From Clavibacter michiganensis subsp. insidiosus (GTDB lineage: Bacteria; Actinomycetota; Actinomycetes; Actinomycetales; Microbacteriaceae): a stretch of 64,000 nt of DNA. The stretch lies in assembly GCF_002240565.1 (NCBI RefSeq), contig NZ_MZMO01000001.1, positions 2,542,001 through 2,606,000 of the forward strand. The letters run 5' to 3'. The notes under the pieces are model-generated. The model was not told the origin of the DNA. It ran no database searches and saw nothing but the letters and a program-made list of their open reading frames with translations. Positions 1 through 9,414 of this stretch are shown one piece after another; the first letter of the stretch is position 1; each line of letters opens with the position of its first letter. The position numbers and the translations under genes are program-made.

Positions 1-547
1 TCACGGCCGGCTCGGAGTCGGGCCCGGACGCGTCGAGCGTGAGCAGCAGCGTGAAGACGTCCCGCACCTCCGCGAGCGGGCGGAAGCCGCAGAGCGCGTG
101 GAACTCGTCGCTGAGCGCGAAGATCAGCTCGGGCTTGTGCAGCGGGTCCTTGTAGTTGCGGTGCGGGGCGTCGATCGGGATGCCGCGCTCCTCCTCGTCG
201 CGGAAGCCGCGGCGCGCGCGGTGCAGGTCCGGGTGGGCCTGCAGCGAGAGCGGGCCGTCGGCGGCGAGCACCTTGAGGAGGAACGGGAGGCCGGGGCCGT
301 CGCCCGGACGGAGGCCGGAGGCGAGCGGGCCGAGGGTGGTCGCGGGGTCCGCGCGGATCCACTCGGCCAGCGTCCCCGCGCCGCCGACCGTCGACGGGTC
401 GACCACGCGCGTGGGCGAGCCGTCGTGCGCTCCGAGCCACAGCTCCGCCTCCGGGCCGCCGGACGGCTCGCGGCCGAGGAGCCCAGCGATGGCGGTCGTC
501 GACCCCCAGGCGTAGTCGCGGGGGGTGTTGGCGAGGGCAGTGAACAC
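1..547 (-). CDS. manA: Mannose-6-phosphate isomerase, class I (partial, C-terminus beyond window)
   Basis: Interconverts fructose-6-phosphate and mannose-6-phosphate in the cytoplasm, feeding GDP-mannose synthesis. The visible N-terminal 182 residues carry family hallmarks: YAWGS near residue 11, AELWLGAH near 39, and PFLLKVLAAD followed by PLSLQAHPD, where Gln/His are zinc ligands in type I isomerases. The GTG start at 547 is chosen because the conserved N-terminus begins there and an AGGA lies about 8 bases upstream. The gene leaves the window on the left. It is divergent from the acyl-CoA dehydrogenase. manC and a phosphohexomutase elsewhere in the window would complete the route to GDP-mannose. 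Family assignment is firm; function is inferred from family. Confidence 0.93.
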   Translation of the reverse strand, partial: MFTALANTPRDYAWGSTTAIAGLLGREPSGGPEAELWLGAHDGSPTRVVDPSTVGGAGTLAEWIRADPATTLGPLASGLRPGDGPGLPFLLKVLAADGPLSLQAHPDLHRARRGFRDEEERGIPIDAPHRNYKDPLHKPELIFALSDEFHALCGFRPLAEVRDVFTLLLTLDASGPDSEPAV

Positions 548-655
548 GTCGGGATCCTGTCGGGCTTGGCGGCTACCTACAACGCCCGAGCGGGCGCGTC
601 CGGTGCGGACGCGACCAAAGTACCAACCGATGCGGGCGCCGCCGGGACGCCGACC

Positions 656-661
656 TAGGCT
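656..661 (+). promoter_or_regulatory. Candidate -10 box for the acyl-CoA dehydrogenase
   Basis: TAGGCT lies 51 bases before the GTG start at 713, inside the 165-base divergent gap with manA. It fits the actinobacterial TANNNT consensus; no convincing -35 is visible. Inference from sequence only. Confidence 0.3.
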
Positions 662-712
662 CGGCCGCAGGCGCCCGTCCCCGAGGGCGCTGACGAACCG
701 CAACGGAGCATC

Positions 713-1891
713 GTGTCCCTCACCCCCCTCATCGCCGACTTCTACGGCTACGAGTCCCGCCTCGGCGACCGGGAGAAGGAGTCCCTCGCCGACCTGCGCG
801 CCTACCTCGAGGCCGAGGTCCGACCGCACGTCAACGGGCTCTGGGCCCGCGCCGAGTTCCCCCGCCACGTGGTCGTCGGCCTCGCCGAGCGCGGGATCTT
901 CGGCATGCCCTACCCCGAGACGCGCCCCTTCGAGAACTCGGCCGTGTACCGCGGCTGGGCGGCGCTCGAGCTCGGCCGCATCGACGCGAGCATCGCGACC
1001 CTCGTCGGCATGCAGAGCGGGCTCGTGATGGGCAGCGTCGCCGTCGCCGGATCCCCCGAGCAGCGCGCCGAATGGCTGCCGCGCTTCGCCTCCGGGGAGA
1101 TCCTCGGCTCGTTCGGGCTCACCGAGCCGCTGAGTGGATCCGACTCCGCCCGGGGCCTGCGCACCGTGGCCACGCGTCGCGGCGACGAGTGGAGCATCAC
1201 GGGATCCAAGCGCTGGATCGGCAACGGCACGGTGAGCGACGTCACCGTCATCTGGGCCAAGGACGCCGATGACGGCCAGGTCACGGGCTTCCTCGTCCCG
1301 AACGACTCCCCCGGCTTCCGGGCGACGCGGATCGAGGACAAGCAGGCTCTGCGCATCGTGCAGAACGCGGACATCGAGCTCGACGGCGTCATCGTGCCGG
1401 AGCGGAACCGCCTCCAGAACTCGCGCTCCTTCGCCGATACCGCCGCGGTGCTGCGCCTCACGCGCGCCGAGGTCGCGTGGGCCGCCATCGGCATCTCGGT
1501 CGGCGCGTACGAGGCCGCCGTCGCCTACACGGGCGAGCGCCAGCAGTTCGGCAAGCCGCTCGGCGCGCACCAGCTCATCCAGGACCTCCTCGTCCGCAGC
1601 CTCGGCAACATCACGGCCTCCATCGGGCTGGCCACGCGCGCGTCCGAGATGGTCGACGAGGGCACGCAGTCCGACGAGCACTCGGCCCTGGCCAAGGCGT
1701 ACGCCACGAGCCGGATGCGCGAGACCGTCGCCTGGTGCCGCGAGGCGTTCGGCGGCAACGGCATCGTGCTCGACTACGACGTGGCGCGCTTCTTCGCTGA
1801 TGCCGAGGCCATCTACTCCTACGAGGGCACCCGCGAGATGAACACGCTGATCGTCGGCCGCGCGATCACGGGGCACGCGGCCTTCGTCTGA
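713..1891 (+). CDS. Acyl-CoA dehydrogenase, glutaryl-CoA dehydrogenase-like
   Basis: A 392-residue flavoprotein that would oxidise an acyl-CoA to the enoyl-CoA. FGLTEPLSGSD (about 134-144) and SKRWIGNG (165-172) are the flavin/substrate loop motifs of the family. YEGTREMNT from residue 370 places the catalytic-base glutamate at 371, as in glutaryl-CoA dehydrogenase, and IVGRAITG follows as in that subfamily. The GTG start is preceded by GGAG 5-6 bases upstream. Length is normal. No electron-transfer or ligase partner lies next to it, so the substrate cannot be fixed from context; glutaryl-CoA or a short-chain acyl-CoA are the options. The stop codon touches an upstream in-frame ATG of the next gene. 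Confidence 0.85.
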   Translation: MSLTPLIADFYGYESRLGDREKESLADLRAYLEAEVRPHVNGLWARAEFPRHVVVGLAERGIFGMPYPETRPFENSAVYRGWAALELGRIDASIATLVGMQSGLVMGSVAVAGSPEQRAEWLPRFASGEILGSFGLTEPLSGSDSARGLRTVATRRGDEWSITGSKRWIGNGTVSDVTVIWAKDADDGQVTGFLVPNDSPGFRATRIEDKQALRIVQNADIELDGVIVPERNRLQNSRSFADTAAVLRLTRAEVAWAAIGISVGAYEAAVAYTGERQQFGKPLGAHQLIQDLLVRSLGNITASIGLATRASEMVDEGTQSDEHSALAKAYATSRMRETVAWCREAFGGNGIVLDYDVARFFADAEAIYSYEGTREMNTLIVGRAITGHAAFV

Positions 1892-1979
1892 TGGACAGCG
1901 CGGGCGCGCGGCGCGCAGGCGATCGCCGCGCCGCCGCCCCCGCTCCGCCCAGGCGGCGGGACGCGGCCTCGAGGCCGGA

Positions 1980-1985
1980 TACCCT
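1980..1985 (+). promoter_or_regulatory. Leaderless-type -10 box (TACCCT)
   Basis: TACCCT sits exactly 7 bases before ATG 1993, the spacing expected when transcription begins on the start codon. It supports ATG 1993 as start of the O-antigen-ligase-like gene rather than the upstream ATG at 1891. Confidence 0.4.
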
Positions 1986-1992
1986 GATGGGC

Positions 1993-3438
1993 ATGCCCAC
2001 CGCCAGCCGCCGAGCCCTCCGGAGCTTCGCGACCTTCGTCCTCGTCACCACGTTCGCCGGTGACATGTGGCGCGACAGCCTCAGCTGGTGGGGCTTCGGC
2101 GCCATCGCGCTCGCCGTGCTGGTCACCTGCGTCACCCTGCTCGTCCGCTCGCGGCCCCTGCCGCGCGTGCGCGTGCTGCCGATCCCGCTGCTCGCGTTCA
2201 CGGGGATCGCCGTGCTCTCCATCGCGTGGTCGCAGTACCGGCCGGAGTCGGCGCTCGGCGTCCTCATCCAGCTGTCGACGTCCATCGCGGCGCTGACGCT
2301 CGTCGCGCTGCTGTCGTGGTCCGAGATCGTGCAGGCGCTCGGCCGGGCGTACCGGATCATCCTCGGGCTGTCGCTCGCCTTCGAGCTGTTCGTCGCGGTC
2401 GTGGTGCGCGGGCCGGTCATGCCGTTCTTCACCGACTACGGGCCCCGATCGCCGGCCGCCTTCGCGTGGACCCGCGGCGAGCTCCTCAGCGGCGGCCGGA
2501 TCCAGGGCGTCGTCGGCAACGCGAACCTGCTCGCCATGGTGGCGCTGCTCGGCCTCATCGTCTTCTCGCTGCAGTACGCGGCGCGCACGGTCCGCCGGCG
2601 TGACGCAGGCATCTGGATCCTCGTCGCCCTCCTCACCCTGACCCTCACCGGCAGCTCCACGGTCCTGGTCGCGCTCCTCATGACCGGCGTCGTCGCCGCG
2701 CTCGCGCTCGTCGCCCGACGCGTCGGCATCCGCGGGCGGCTCGTGCTGGCGGGCGGCGTCGCCGTGGCGGCCGTGGTCGGCGCGGGCATCGTCGCCACGC
2801 GCACCGCCGAGGTGTTCGAGCTCCTCGGCCGCTCCCCCGACCTGACGGGCCGGTTCCAGATCTGGGAGTCCGTGCTGGGCCTCGCGCAGCAGCAGCCCGT
2901 CGTCGGCTGGGGCTGGATCGGCTACTGGGCCCCCTGGGTCCACCCGTTCCAGGGGCTCGCCGTCCGCAGCGGCGTCACGTACCTGCAAGCCCACGACGCC
3001 TACCTCGACGTGCTCCTGCAGGTGGGGGCCATCGGGCTGCTCGCCTTCGCCTGCGTCATCGTGACCACCTACGTGCGCTCCTGGTGGGCCGCCATCGACC
3101 GACCGCAGCACCGCAGGGACCGCGTCGAGCCGTACTCCACCCTCGCGCTCGCGCCGCTGCTGCTCATGACCGCGCTGGTCGTGCAGAGCCTCGCGGAGAG
3201 CCGCCTGCTGTACGAGGGCAACTGGCTGCTGCTCGTCGTCATCGCGATCGCCACGAAGTCCGGCATGGTCGCGCGCGAGGACGTCCCGGGTCCCGACGAC
3301 GCGCGTCGCCGTCCGGTGCGCGCCGAGGCACCGCGGGCCGCCGCGGTCGCGTCGCCTCCCCCGGTCGACGCCCCGACCCCCGCGGCCGTCCCGTCCGCCT
3401 CGGCGCCGTCCGCCGCCCCCGACCCCCGCGTCGTCTGA
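1993..3438 (+). CDS. O-antigen ligase / polymerase-like membrane protein (first of pair)
   Basis: About 481 residues with roughly ten hydrophobic segments followed by a Pro/Ala-rich hydrophilic tail. The pattern GRFQIWE, then GWGWIGYW, then AHDAYLDVLLQVGAIGLL is the conserved periplasmic-loop region of the O-antigen ligase/Wzy (PF04932) family, which joins or polymerises undecaprenyl-linked glycans at the outer face of the membrane. The reading frame is open back to 1891 (overlapping the previous stop), but that extension is Arg/Ala-rich and non-conserved in appearance. The TACCCT box 7 bases before ATG 1993 argues for the shorter form. The next gene encodes a paralogue. Whether it acts as ligase or polymerase cannot be decided here. 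Confidence 0.75.
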   Translation: MPTASRRALRSFATFVLVTTFAGDMWRDSLSWWGFGAIALAVLVTCVTLLVRSRPLPRVRVLPIPLLAFTGIAVLSIAWSQYRPESALGVLIQLSTSIAALTLVALLSWSEIVQALGRAYRIILGLSLAFELFVAVVVRGPVMPFFTDYGPRSPAAFAWTRGELLSGGRIQGVVGNANLLAMVALLGLIVFSLQYAARTVRRRDAGIWILVALLTLTLTGSSTVLVALLMTGVVAALALVARRVGIRGRLVLAGGVAVAAVVGAGIVATRTAEVFELLGRSPDLTGRFQIWESVLGLAQQQPVVGWGWIGYWAPWVHPFQGLAVRSGVTYLQAHDAYLDVLLQVGAIGLLAFACVIVTTYVRSWWAAIDRPQHRRDRVEPYSTLALAPLLLMTALVVQSLAESRLLYEGNWLLLVVIAIATKSGMVAREDVPGPDDARRRPVRAEAPRAAAVASPPPVDAPTPAAVPSASAPSAAPDPRVV

Positions 3439-3486
3439 TCCGCGCGGCCGCCCGGTGCCCCGCCGACCGCCCGTGAAGGCCGACGC

Positions 3487-4779
3487 ATGACCCGTCCCAA
3501 CCGGCTGCCGCTCCCGGAGCGCCTGCCCGACCTCCTCGGGTCGGCGCGCTTCTCGGCCGCGCTCACCCACTGCATCCTCGGCACGGCCGTCCTGTCCCAC
3601 GCGCTCCGGTCGACCGTGGGCTGGGCCGGGCTCGTCGCGATCGTCACGGCCCTGGTGGCCATGGCGGCGGGATCCCTCGCGGCGAAGCGGGGCGACTGGG
3701 AGTGGCGGGGCCTCCTCCCGATCTCCCTGCTCGTCCTGGTGGGCTGGTGCGCCGCGACGCTCCTCTGGACGGCGTACCAGCCGGACGCGGTCGGCGGCGT
3801 GCTCTACCTCGCCGCGTCCGCGTTCCTCGCGGTGTACGTGGGCGTCGTCCGCGACCTGATCCAGATCGTGCGCGCGGCCGGGGACGTGCTGCGGCTGGTG
3901 CTGGTGTCGTCCCTGGTCCTCGAGGTGCTCGCGGGGCTCCTCATCGACGGTCCCCTCCCGTTCCTCGGGATCCGCGGCGCCCTCGAGCGCCTCGGCCCGA
4001 TCCAGGGGCTCCTCGGCGAGCGCAACGCCCTGGGGATCGTGGCGCTCGTCGCCGCCGTGACCTTCGCGGTCGAGCTCATGACCCGGTCCGTCTCGCGCGG
4101 CCGCGGCGTCTTCTCCCTGGTCGTCGCGCTCCTCGTGGCGTCGCTCACGCGGTCGTCGGTGATCCTCGGCACGTTCCTCGTGCTCGCCGTCGCCGCCCTC
4201 GCGCTGCTCGGCCTCCGCCACCTCGCGCGGCAGGCGCGGCCGCTCGCGAACAGCGCCGTCCTGGTGCTCGCCGCCGTCGCGGGGGTGCTGGTCGTGGCGT
4301 TCCGGTCCCCCGTGCTGCAGGTGCTGCAGGCGCGGCCCGACTACCTCCAGCGCGTGGCGCTCTGGCGGGAGATGCTGCGCCTCATCGACCTCAACACGAT
4401 CGAGGGCTGGGGCTTCGTCGGCATCTGGCGCCGGGACGCCTACCCGTACACGGCGCTCGACCTCGTCAGCCGGGGCGCGCAGGAGACCGGTCGCAACGCC
4501 TACCTCGACCTCTACCTGCAGGCGGGGCTCGTCGGGCTCGTGCTGTTCGCCGCCTTCTGCGCCCTGGCGCTCGGGCGCTCCTGGGTGCTGGCGACCACCA
4601 AGCGCGGCGTCGGCTACGTCTGGACGGCCCTCGTGCTCGTCGTCCTCGTGGTCGCGTCGCTCGCGGAGAGCGTCACCATCGTGGAGTGGGGCTGGGTGCT
4701 GCTCGTGATCTGCGCCGTCAAGGCCGCCCAGGGCCGCAGCTGGCGGCACGGGCTCCCGGAGCAGCACCGGCCCGGGTGA
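3487..4779 (+). CDS. O-antigen ligase / polymerase-like membrane protein (second of pair)
   Basis: A 430-residue polytopic protein with the same loop signature as its upstream neighbour: ERNALGIV, then ALWREMLRLI, GWGFVGIW and RNAYLDLYLQAGLVGLV. It lacks the Pro/Ala-rich tail of the first protein. It starts 48 bases after that gene, so the two are probably co-transcribed. A tandem pair in a polysaccharide region could split the polymerase and ligase jobs, or act on two different glycans; this is inference. It is convergent with the GtrA gene, with only 27 bases between the stop codons. Confidence 0.75.
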   Translation: MTRPNRLPLPERLPDLLGSARFSAALTHCILGTAVLSHALRSTVGWAGLVAIVTALVAMAAGSLAAKRGDWEWRGLLPISLLVLVGWCAATLLWTAYQPDAVGGVLYLAASAFLAVYVGVVRDLIQIVRAAGDVLRLVLVSSLVLEVLAGLLIDGPLPFLGIRGALERLGPIQGLLGERNALGIVALVAAVTFAVELMTRSVSRGRGVFSLVVALLVASLTRSSVILGTFLVLAVAALALLGLRHLARQARPLANSAVLVLAAVAGVLVVAFRSPVLQVLQARPDYLQRVALWREMLRLIDLNTIEGWGFVGIWRRDAYPYTALDLVSRGAQETGRNAYLDLYLQAGLVGLVLFAAFCALALGRSWVLATTKRGVGYVWTALVLVVLVVASLAESVTIVEWGWVLLVICAVKAAQGRSWRHGLPEQHRPG

Positions 4780-4806
4780 CGCTGAGCACGCGAGCGGGTC
4801 GCGGGA

Positions 4807-5277
4807 TCAGCGGACCGCGTCGTCGCGCGGCCGTCGGAACGAGAAGAACTTGTGGCCCGTGTAGGTCGCCACGGTGATCACGATGGTCACGAGGATCTGC
4901 GCGACGATCGGCTCCAGGGGCGTGGTCTCGACCACGAGCGGCAGCAGGAGCATGTTGGCGAGCAGCGGCACGAGGTTCACGAGCGTGTAGCGCGAGAAGT
5001 CCGGCAGGAGGTTGCCGCTCACCTTGAAGACGAGCTTGCGGTGCAGGGTGAACGCGATGGGGAGCTGCACCGCCCATGCGATGACGAGCACGACGGGGTA
5101 CGGGATGGCGTGGCCCCACAGCAGGTAGAAGAGCGCGAACCACGCCGTGCCGAGCACCGTGTTGAACCCGCCGACCAGCAGGAACGCGACGCGCTCGTCC
5201 TTGATGAGCCGGAGCAGGATCCCCGGGGGCGGGGTCGGCTCGCGGGGAGCGTCGACGTCGGGCGCGTGCTGGTCCAT
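4807..5277 (-). CDS. GtrA-family small membrane protein (first of three)
   Basis: About 156 residues with four hydrophobic segments. The family signature is present: FLLVGGFNTVLGT at the first segment, a Lys/Arg-rich loop HRKLVF, and a final YTGHKFFSFRRP. GtrA proteins are thought to assist flipping or use of polyprenyl-phosphate-linked sugars for envelope glycosylation. ATG 5277 is chosen because a strong GAGGAGA lies 6-12 bases upstream; an in-frame start at 5352 would add 25 low-complexity residues. Two more GtrA genes occur in the window, as does a GtrB-like transferase at 16.0 kb. The specific sugar cannot be read from sequence. Confidence 0.85.
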   Translation of the reverse strand: MDQHAPDVDAPREPTPPPGILLRLIKDERVAFLLVGGFNTVLGTAWFALFYLLWGHAIPYPVVLVIAWAVQLPIAFTLHRKLVFKVSGNLLPDFSRYTLVNLVPLLANMLLLPLVVETTPLEPIVAQILVTIVITVATYTGHKFFSFRRPRDDAVR

Positions 5278-5350
5278 GGGCTCTCCTCGCCGCGCCGGGC
5301 GCTCGAGGCGCCGGCCGGCGGGCCGCGCCGTGGTCGTCCGGTGCGGCCCC

Positions 5351-5356
5351 ACTGTA
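5351..5356 (-). promoter_or_regulatory. Candidate -10 box for the GtrA gene
   Basis: On the minus strand this reads TACAGT within the context CCGGATACAGT. It is about 74 bases before ATG 5277, leaving a 65-70 base leader. The -35 region is not clear. Confidence 0.3.
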
Positions 5357-5421
5357 TCCGGTGGACCCTCCGCGCCCGCCGCTCCACCGGCGGGCGGGCG
5401 GCGGGCTCGGCCGGGCGAGGA

Positions 5422-7275
5422 TCAGTAGGCCGCGCCCACCGGGATGCGGGCGAGGGCCGCGGCGCCCATCGTGGTGATGGTCGGCGACGACGTGCCCGCG
5501 AGGGCGACGAGCTTGGCCCAGCTCGACACCGGCCGGGCCTGGCCGCCCTGGAGGACGTACACGCTGGGGTCGGCCGCGCTCTTCACGAGCACGGACCCCG
5601 TCACCGTGCCCCCCGTCGCGTCGAGGGTGCGGCACGTGGTGGGCACGAGGTCCGTCACGGGGAGGCCCGTCGACCCGGGGTTCGCGAGGGCGACGATGCT
5701 GCCCTGGGTGGCGAGGTACGAGGTGCCGCCGCAGCGCACCAGCAGCGACAGGTTCGCCGCCGACCGCGCGTACCCGTCGAGGGTGCCCTGGGTCACGGTG
5801 CTGTAGGCCCGGCCGAGGCCGAGCTCGCGGGTGACGGCGAAGTCGAGCACGCCGACCTTGCGGTTCAGCCCGTCGACGACGTAGACGTCGGCGCTGCTCG
5901 CCGACTTCACGAGCGTCCCGGGCTCCAGCGCCACGTGGCCCGTGGAGTACCGGGCGCCGACCTGGGAGCGCATCTGCGCGACGAAGGCGGACGCGCCGCC
6001 GTTGAGCGCGACGAGCGCCGACCAGCTGGACACCGGGTACTTGGCGCCGCTGTCGAGGCGGTACGCCGTGCCGTCGCCGGGCAGCGTGAAGAACGCGCTC
6101 ATGGCGCCGGCCTGCGGGACCGCACGGAGCTGGCCCGGGTCGAGCGGGACGGCGGCCGAGCAGCTGTAGCCGTATGACGCGACCAGGTCGCAGGAGGAGA
6201 ACGCGTGCTGCCTGTCGCCCTGCACGAGGCTGATCGTGCCGTCGGACGGGTCGCGCACGAGCTCGGACGCGGGGACGCCCGTGGCCAGCGCGTCGAGGTA
6301 CGAGCGGCCGACCGTGCTGATCCCGCCGAGCGCGGAGAGCGTCTGGTAGACGGCGAAGTCGGTGACCGGGTGCTTCTGCCCGCCGCTGACCAGGTAGACG
6401 CTGTCGTCGGTCGCGACCTTGACGAAGGCGGACACGGGCCCGTCGCTCGTGCTGCCGAACCAGTCGGAGTAGAGGCGCCAGAAGTTGCGGTTGCCGTACG
6501 AGGAGCACGAGTCGCCCGTGCCGTAGAGGTTCCGGAGCGCGGCCGTGTTGGGCTGGTACGGCGTGTAGATGTAGAGGCCGGCCGTGGCCTGGTTGCGGAT
6601 GGTGACCTGCGAGGATCCGCAGTCGGCGTTCGGGTGCCAGAGGATGCGGTTGCTGCGCCCGGCCTGGTAGTTCCAGCGCGTCGGCGTGGACTGGTACACC
6701 TTGAACTGGTGCGCCGCGTTGTAGACCTGGTTGAAGAAGCCGTAGTAGAGGGAGTCGCACGCGGCGGTGTCCGGGCAGCCGTACCCCGTGGCGCTGCGGA
6801 ACTGGCGGTCGCTGGGCGTGCTGTCGGTGACGAGCCCCTGCTCCTTCTCCAGGAGCACGAGCAGGGCGGCCTGGCTGACGCCGCACGCGCGGCCGACCCA
6901 GTAGACGATGTCGGCACCGCTGAGGCGCGACGCCTGGAGGCTCGAGCAGCGGCTGTCCGCGGCGCGCGCCGGCGTGCTCTCCACGTAGTTCCTGAGGCAC
7001 ACGTAGCCGGAGGCGCAGCTCGGGACGCGCGCCTGCAGGAAGGACTGGATGTCGCCCTGCGACATCGCGTCGCCGTCGTAGAACTTGGCGTCGCTGATGA
7101 TCATGCCGGGGTCGAAGTCCGCGCCGGACGCCGCCTGCGCGGGGTCGGCCGAGCCGCCGATGGTGCCCGTGCCGACGAGCCCGAGCCCGAGCGCGACGGC
7201 CCAGACGGCCAGGCAGGCGATCAGCCGTGAGCGTCGGCGCGCGCGCCGCATCGTGTCCACCCCGTTGTCGAACAA
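5422..7275 (-). CDS. Secreted repeat protein with lysozyme-like N-terminal region
   Basis: A 617-residue exported protein of unproven function. An Arg-rich N-terminus and hydrophobic stretch (about 18-40) end near PAQAAS, a Sec or possibly Tat signal peptide. Residues 50-275 contain six or more Cys, and LLEKEQGLVTD near 141-151 resembles the catalytic-Glu segment of glucosaminidase/transglycosylase folds; that is a tentative reading. From about 282 to the end there are roughly six degenerate repeats of about 50-60 residues with the theme hydrophobic-K/S-x-D-VY-hydrophobic-GG-x-x-PV-x-x-W. They suggest a propeller-like or wall-binding array. The TTG start has AGGGGG 7-12 bases upstream; ATG 7251 is an alternative. 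It lies between GtrA and galactofuran genes, so an envelope role is likely. Confidence 0.6.
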   Translation of the reverse strand: MFDNGVDTMRRARRRSRLIACLAVWAVALGLGLVGTGTIGGSADPAQAASGADFDPGMIISDAKFYDGDAMSQGDIQSFLQARVPSCASGYVCLRNYVESTPARAADSRCSSLQASRLSGADIVYWVGRACGVSQAALLVLLEKEQGLVTDSTPSDRQFRSATGYGCPDTAACDSLYYGFFNQVYNAAHQFKVYQSTPTRWNYQAGRSNRILWHPNADCGSSQVTIRNQATAGLYIYTPYQPNTAALRNLYGTGDSCSSYGNRNFWRLYSDWFGSTSDGPVSAFVKVATDDSVYLVSGGQKHPVTDFAVYQTLSALGGISTVGRSYLDALATGVPASELVRDPSDGTISLVQGDRQHAFSSCDLVASYGYSCSAAVPLDPGQLRAVPQAGAMSAFFTLPGDGTAYRLDSGAKYPVSSWSALVALNGGASAFVAQMRSQVGARYSTGHVALEPGTLVKSASSADVYVVDGLNRKVGVLDFAVTRELGLGRAYSTVTQGTLDGYARSAANLSLLVRCGGTSYLATQGSIVALANPGSTGLPVTDLVPTTCRTLDATGGTVTGSVLVKSAADPSVYVLQGGQARPVSSWAKLVALAGTSSPTITTMGAAALARIPVGAAY

Positions 7276-7300
7276 GTGCGTCCCCCTGCGTCCCCGTGCC

Positions 7301-7318
7301 GTGAGATGCGATTCTCAC
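7301..7318. promoter_or_regulatory. Inverted repeat GTGAGA-N6-TCTCAC upstream of the secreted repeat protein
   Basis: Perfect 6-base arms around a 6-base spacer, 26-43 bases before the TTG start at 7275. It could be an operator or a leader hairpin. No regulator is identifiable nearby. Confidence 0.3.
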
Positions 7319-7396
7319 ACACGAAGGGGCGTCCGCCGCACCGTGGTGCGGATCGGATGCCCCTCGGCGCTCAGCGGACGATGGATCCGCGGCTTG

Positions 7397-9414
7397 CTAC
7401 TTCTTCCGGCGGCCGGCCTGCGGCTGGTCGACGCCGAACGTGCGGGCCCAGGTCTCCGGGCTCGTGACCGTGGGCAGGGCCGCGCGGTACGCGGCCTTGA
7501 GCTGCGGCCAGCGGGCGAGGATGCGCCAGCGGAGCACGATGCTCGTCCACAGCATGCGGCGGAAGAGGACGGGATCGCGACGGTGCAGCAGCGCGGCCGA
7601 CCCCTCCGCGTTGGAGACGAGGACGCTGTCGAACGAGGGGACGACCCACCAGCGGGCGTCCTCGAACGCGAGGTGCGCCTCCGGCCCGCGCGTCGCGGCC
7701 TTGCTGAGCGGGGCGAACGCGTGGCGCGCCACCGTCCGGGCGAGCCACACGAGGCGGGCGATGCCCGCGGGGGCGCCTCCCCCGCGCCGACGCTGCGGCT
7801 TGTCCGGCGGGACGATCTCGGGGAGGGCGGCGCGGTCCTTGATGGGGACGCCGTCCGTGAAGCCCTGCGCCAGCTCGCGCGTGCGGGCGAGGCGCGTCAC
7901 CATGTCCTCGTGCAGGCCGCGCGGCCCGCGGAGGATGTTCCGGTACGCCTCGTGCCGCGCGGCGAGCGCGAAGTACTGCATCGAGACCAGGTGCCGGACA
8001 TCCGTGGCGAGGTTGGCGGTGAGGAACCGGCCGCCGCGCTCGTAGGGCGAGTGCAGCAGCGCCGCGATGAGGCGGTTGCGCGCGTGGAAGAACGCCTGCC
8101 AGTCCTGCGAGTCGTCCTTGTCGACCCAGGACACGTGCCAGACGGCGGCCCCCGGGAGCGTGACGGTCGGCACGCCGACCTCCTTGGCGCGCAGCGCGTA
8201 CTCGGCGTCGTCCCACTTGATGAACACGGGCAGCGACAGGCCGACCTGCTTGATCGTGGAGACGGGGATGAGGCACATCCACCAGCCGTTGTACTCGGCG
8301 TCGACGCGGCGGTGCATCCACCGGGTCTGGCGGAGGTTCGAGGCGCTGAAGTCGTGGCGCGTGGGCGTGACGGGACCCCACATGAAGTTCCACATGTCGA
8401 AGCCCTCGGCGTACGCGTGGAGCTTGCTCTTGTCGTACATGTCGAACATGTGGCCGCCGACGATCGTGGGCGTCCGCGCGTAGTCCGCGAACTTCACGGC
8501 GCGGCGGATGCTCTCGGGCTCGAGCGTGATGTCGTCGTCCATGACGAGGACGTAGTCGCTCGCGCCCTCCTTGAGCGTCTCGTACATGCCGCGGGAGAAG
8601 CCGCCGGATCCGCCGAGGTTGGCCTGGTCGATGACGCGGAGCTTCGCGCCGAGCAGCTCCTGCGCGCGCGGGAACGCGGGCTGGTCCGCGACCTTCTGGG
8701 TGCCCTGGTCGGTGACGTAGACGTGGTCGAGGAGCGCCGCCACGTCCGGCTTGTCGCCGATGTCGGTGAGGAGCTTCACGCAGTACTCGGCGCGGTTGAG
8801 CGTGGTGATGGCGATGCTGACGGATCCCGCGGCACCCGCCGTGGGGGCGGATCCCTCCGGGGCGTACCAGCCGGCCTGGACGAGCGCGAAGTCGGCCTCC
8901 TCGCCCATCAGGTCGAACCAGTACCAGCCGCCGTCCGCGAAGAAGGTGAACGGGAGCTCGAAGCGGGAGGTGGCGGAGCCGGACACCGCGGCGCCGTCGA
9001 CCTTCTGGATCACGCCGCGCGCGTTCGAGCGGTAGACGATGACCTGGCCCTCGCCGCGGGTCTCCACCTCGAGCACGACGCCGTCGAGCGTGGTGCTCGC
9101 GCGCCAGTAGGAGGCGGGGAACGCGTTGAAGTAGGTGCCGAACGACACCTTCCTGCGGTGGGGCACCTGGAAGCCGCGGTCGCCGCGGATGGCGCTGATG
9201 ATGCCCATGTCGCTGAGGCGGACGACGGCGTTGTGCGTGTCCGAGTCGACCACGCGCAGCGGCGAGCGCCGGCGCTTCTCGGGGGCGACCGGGATGCTCG
9301 TCCAGTAGTCCGCGTCGACGTACAGCGGGACGATGTCCGGGTCGTGCTCGGACGGCAGGATGACGCGCTGGATGAGGTCGAGCTCCCCGGGAGCCCCCTC
9401 GCCGGCGGCGGCCA

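Noticed and set aside
1819..4767. Very long minus-strand frame (about 980 codons) opposite the two ligase-like genes
   Set aside because: It is a GC-bias shadow: low-complexity Arg/Glu/Asp/His-rich translation without motifs, while the plus-strand frames give membrane proteins with family signatures.
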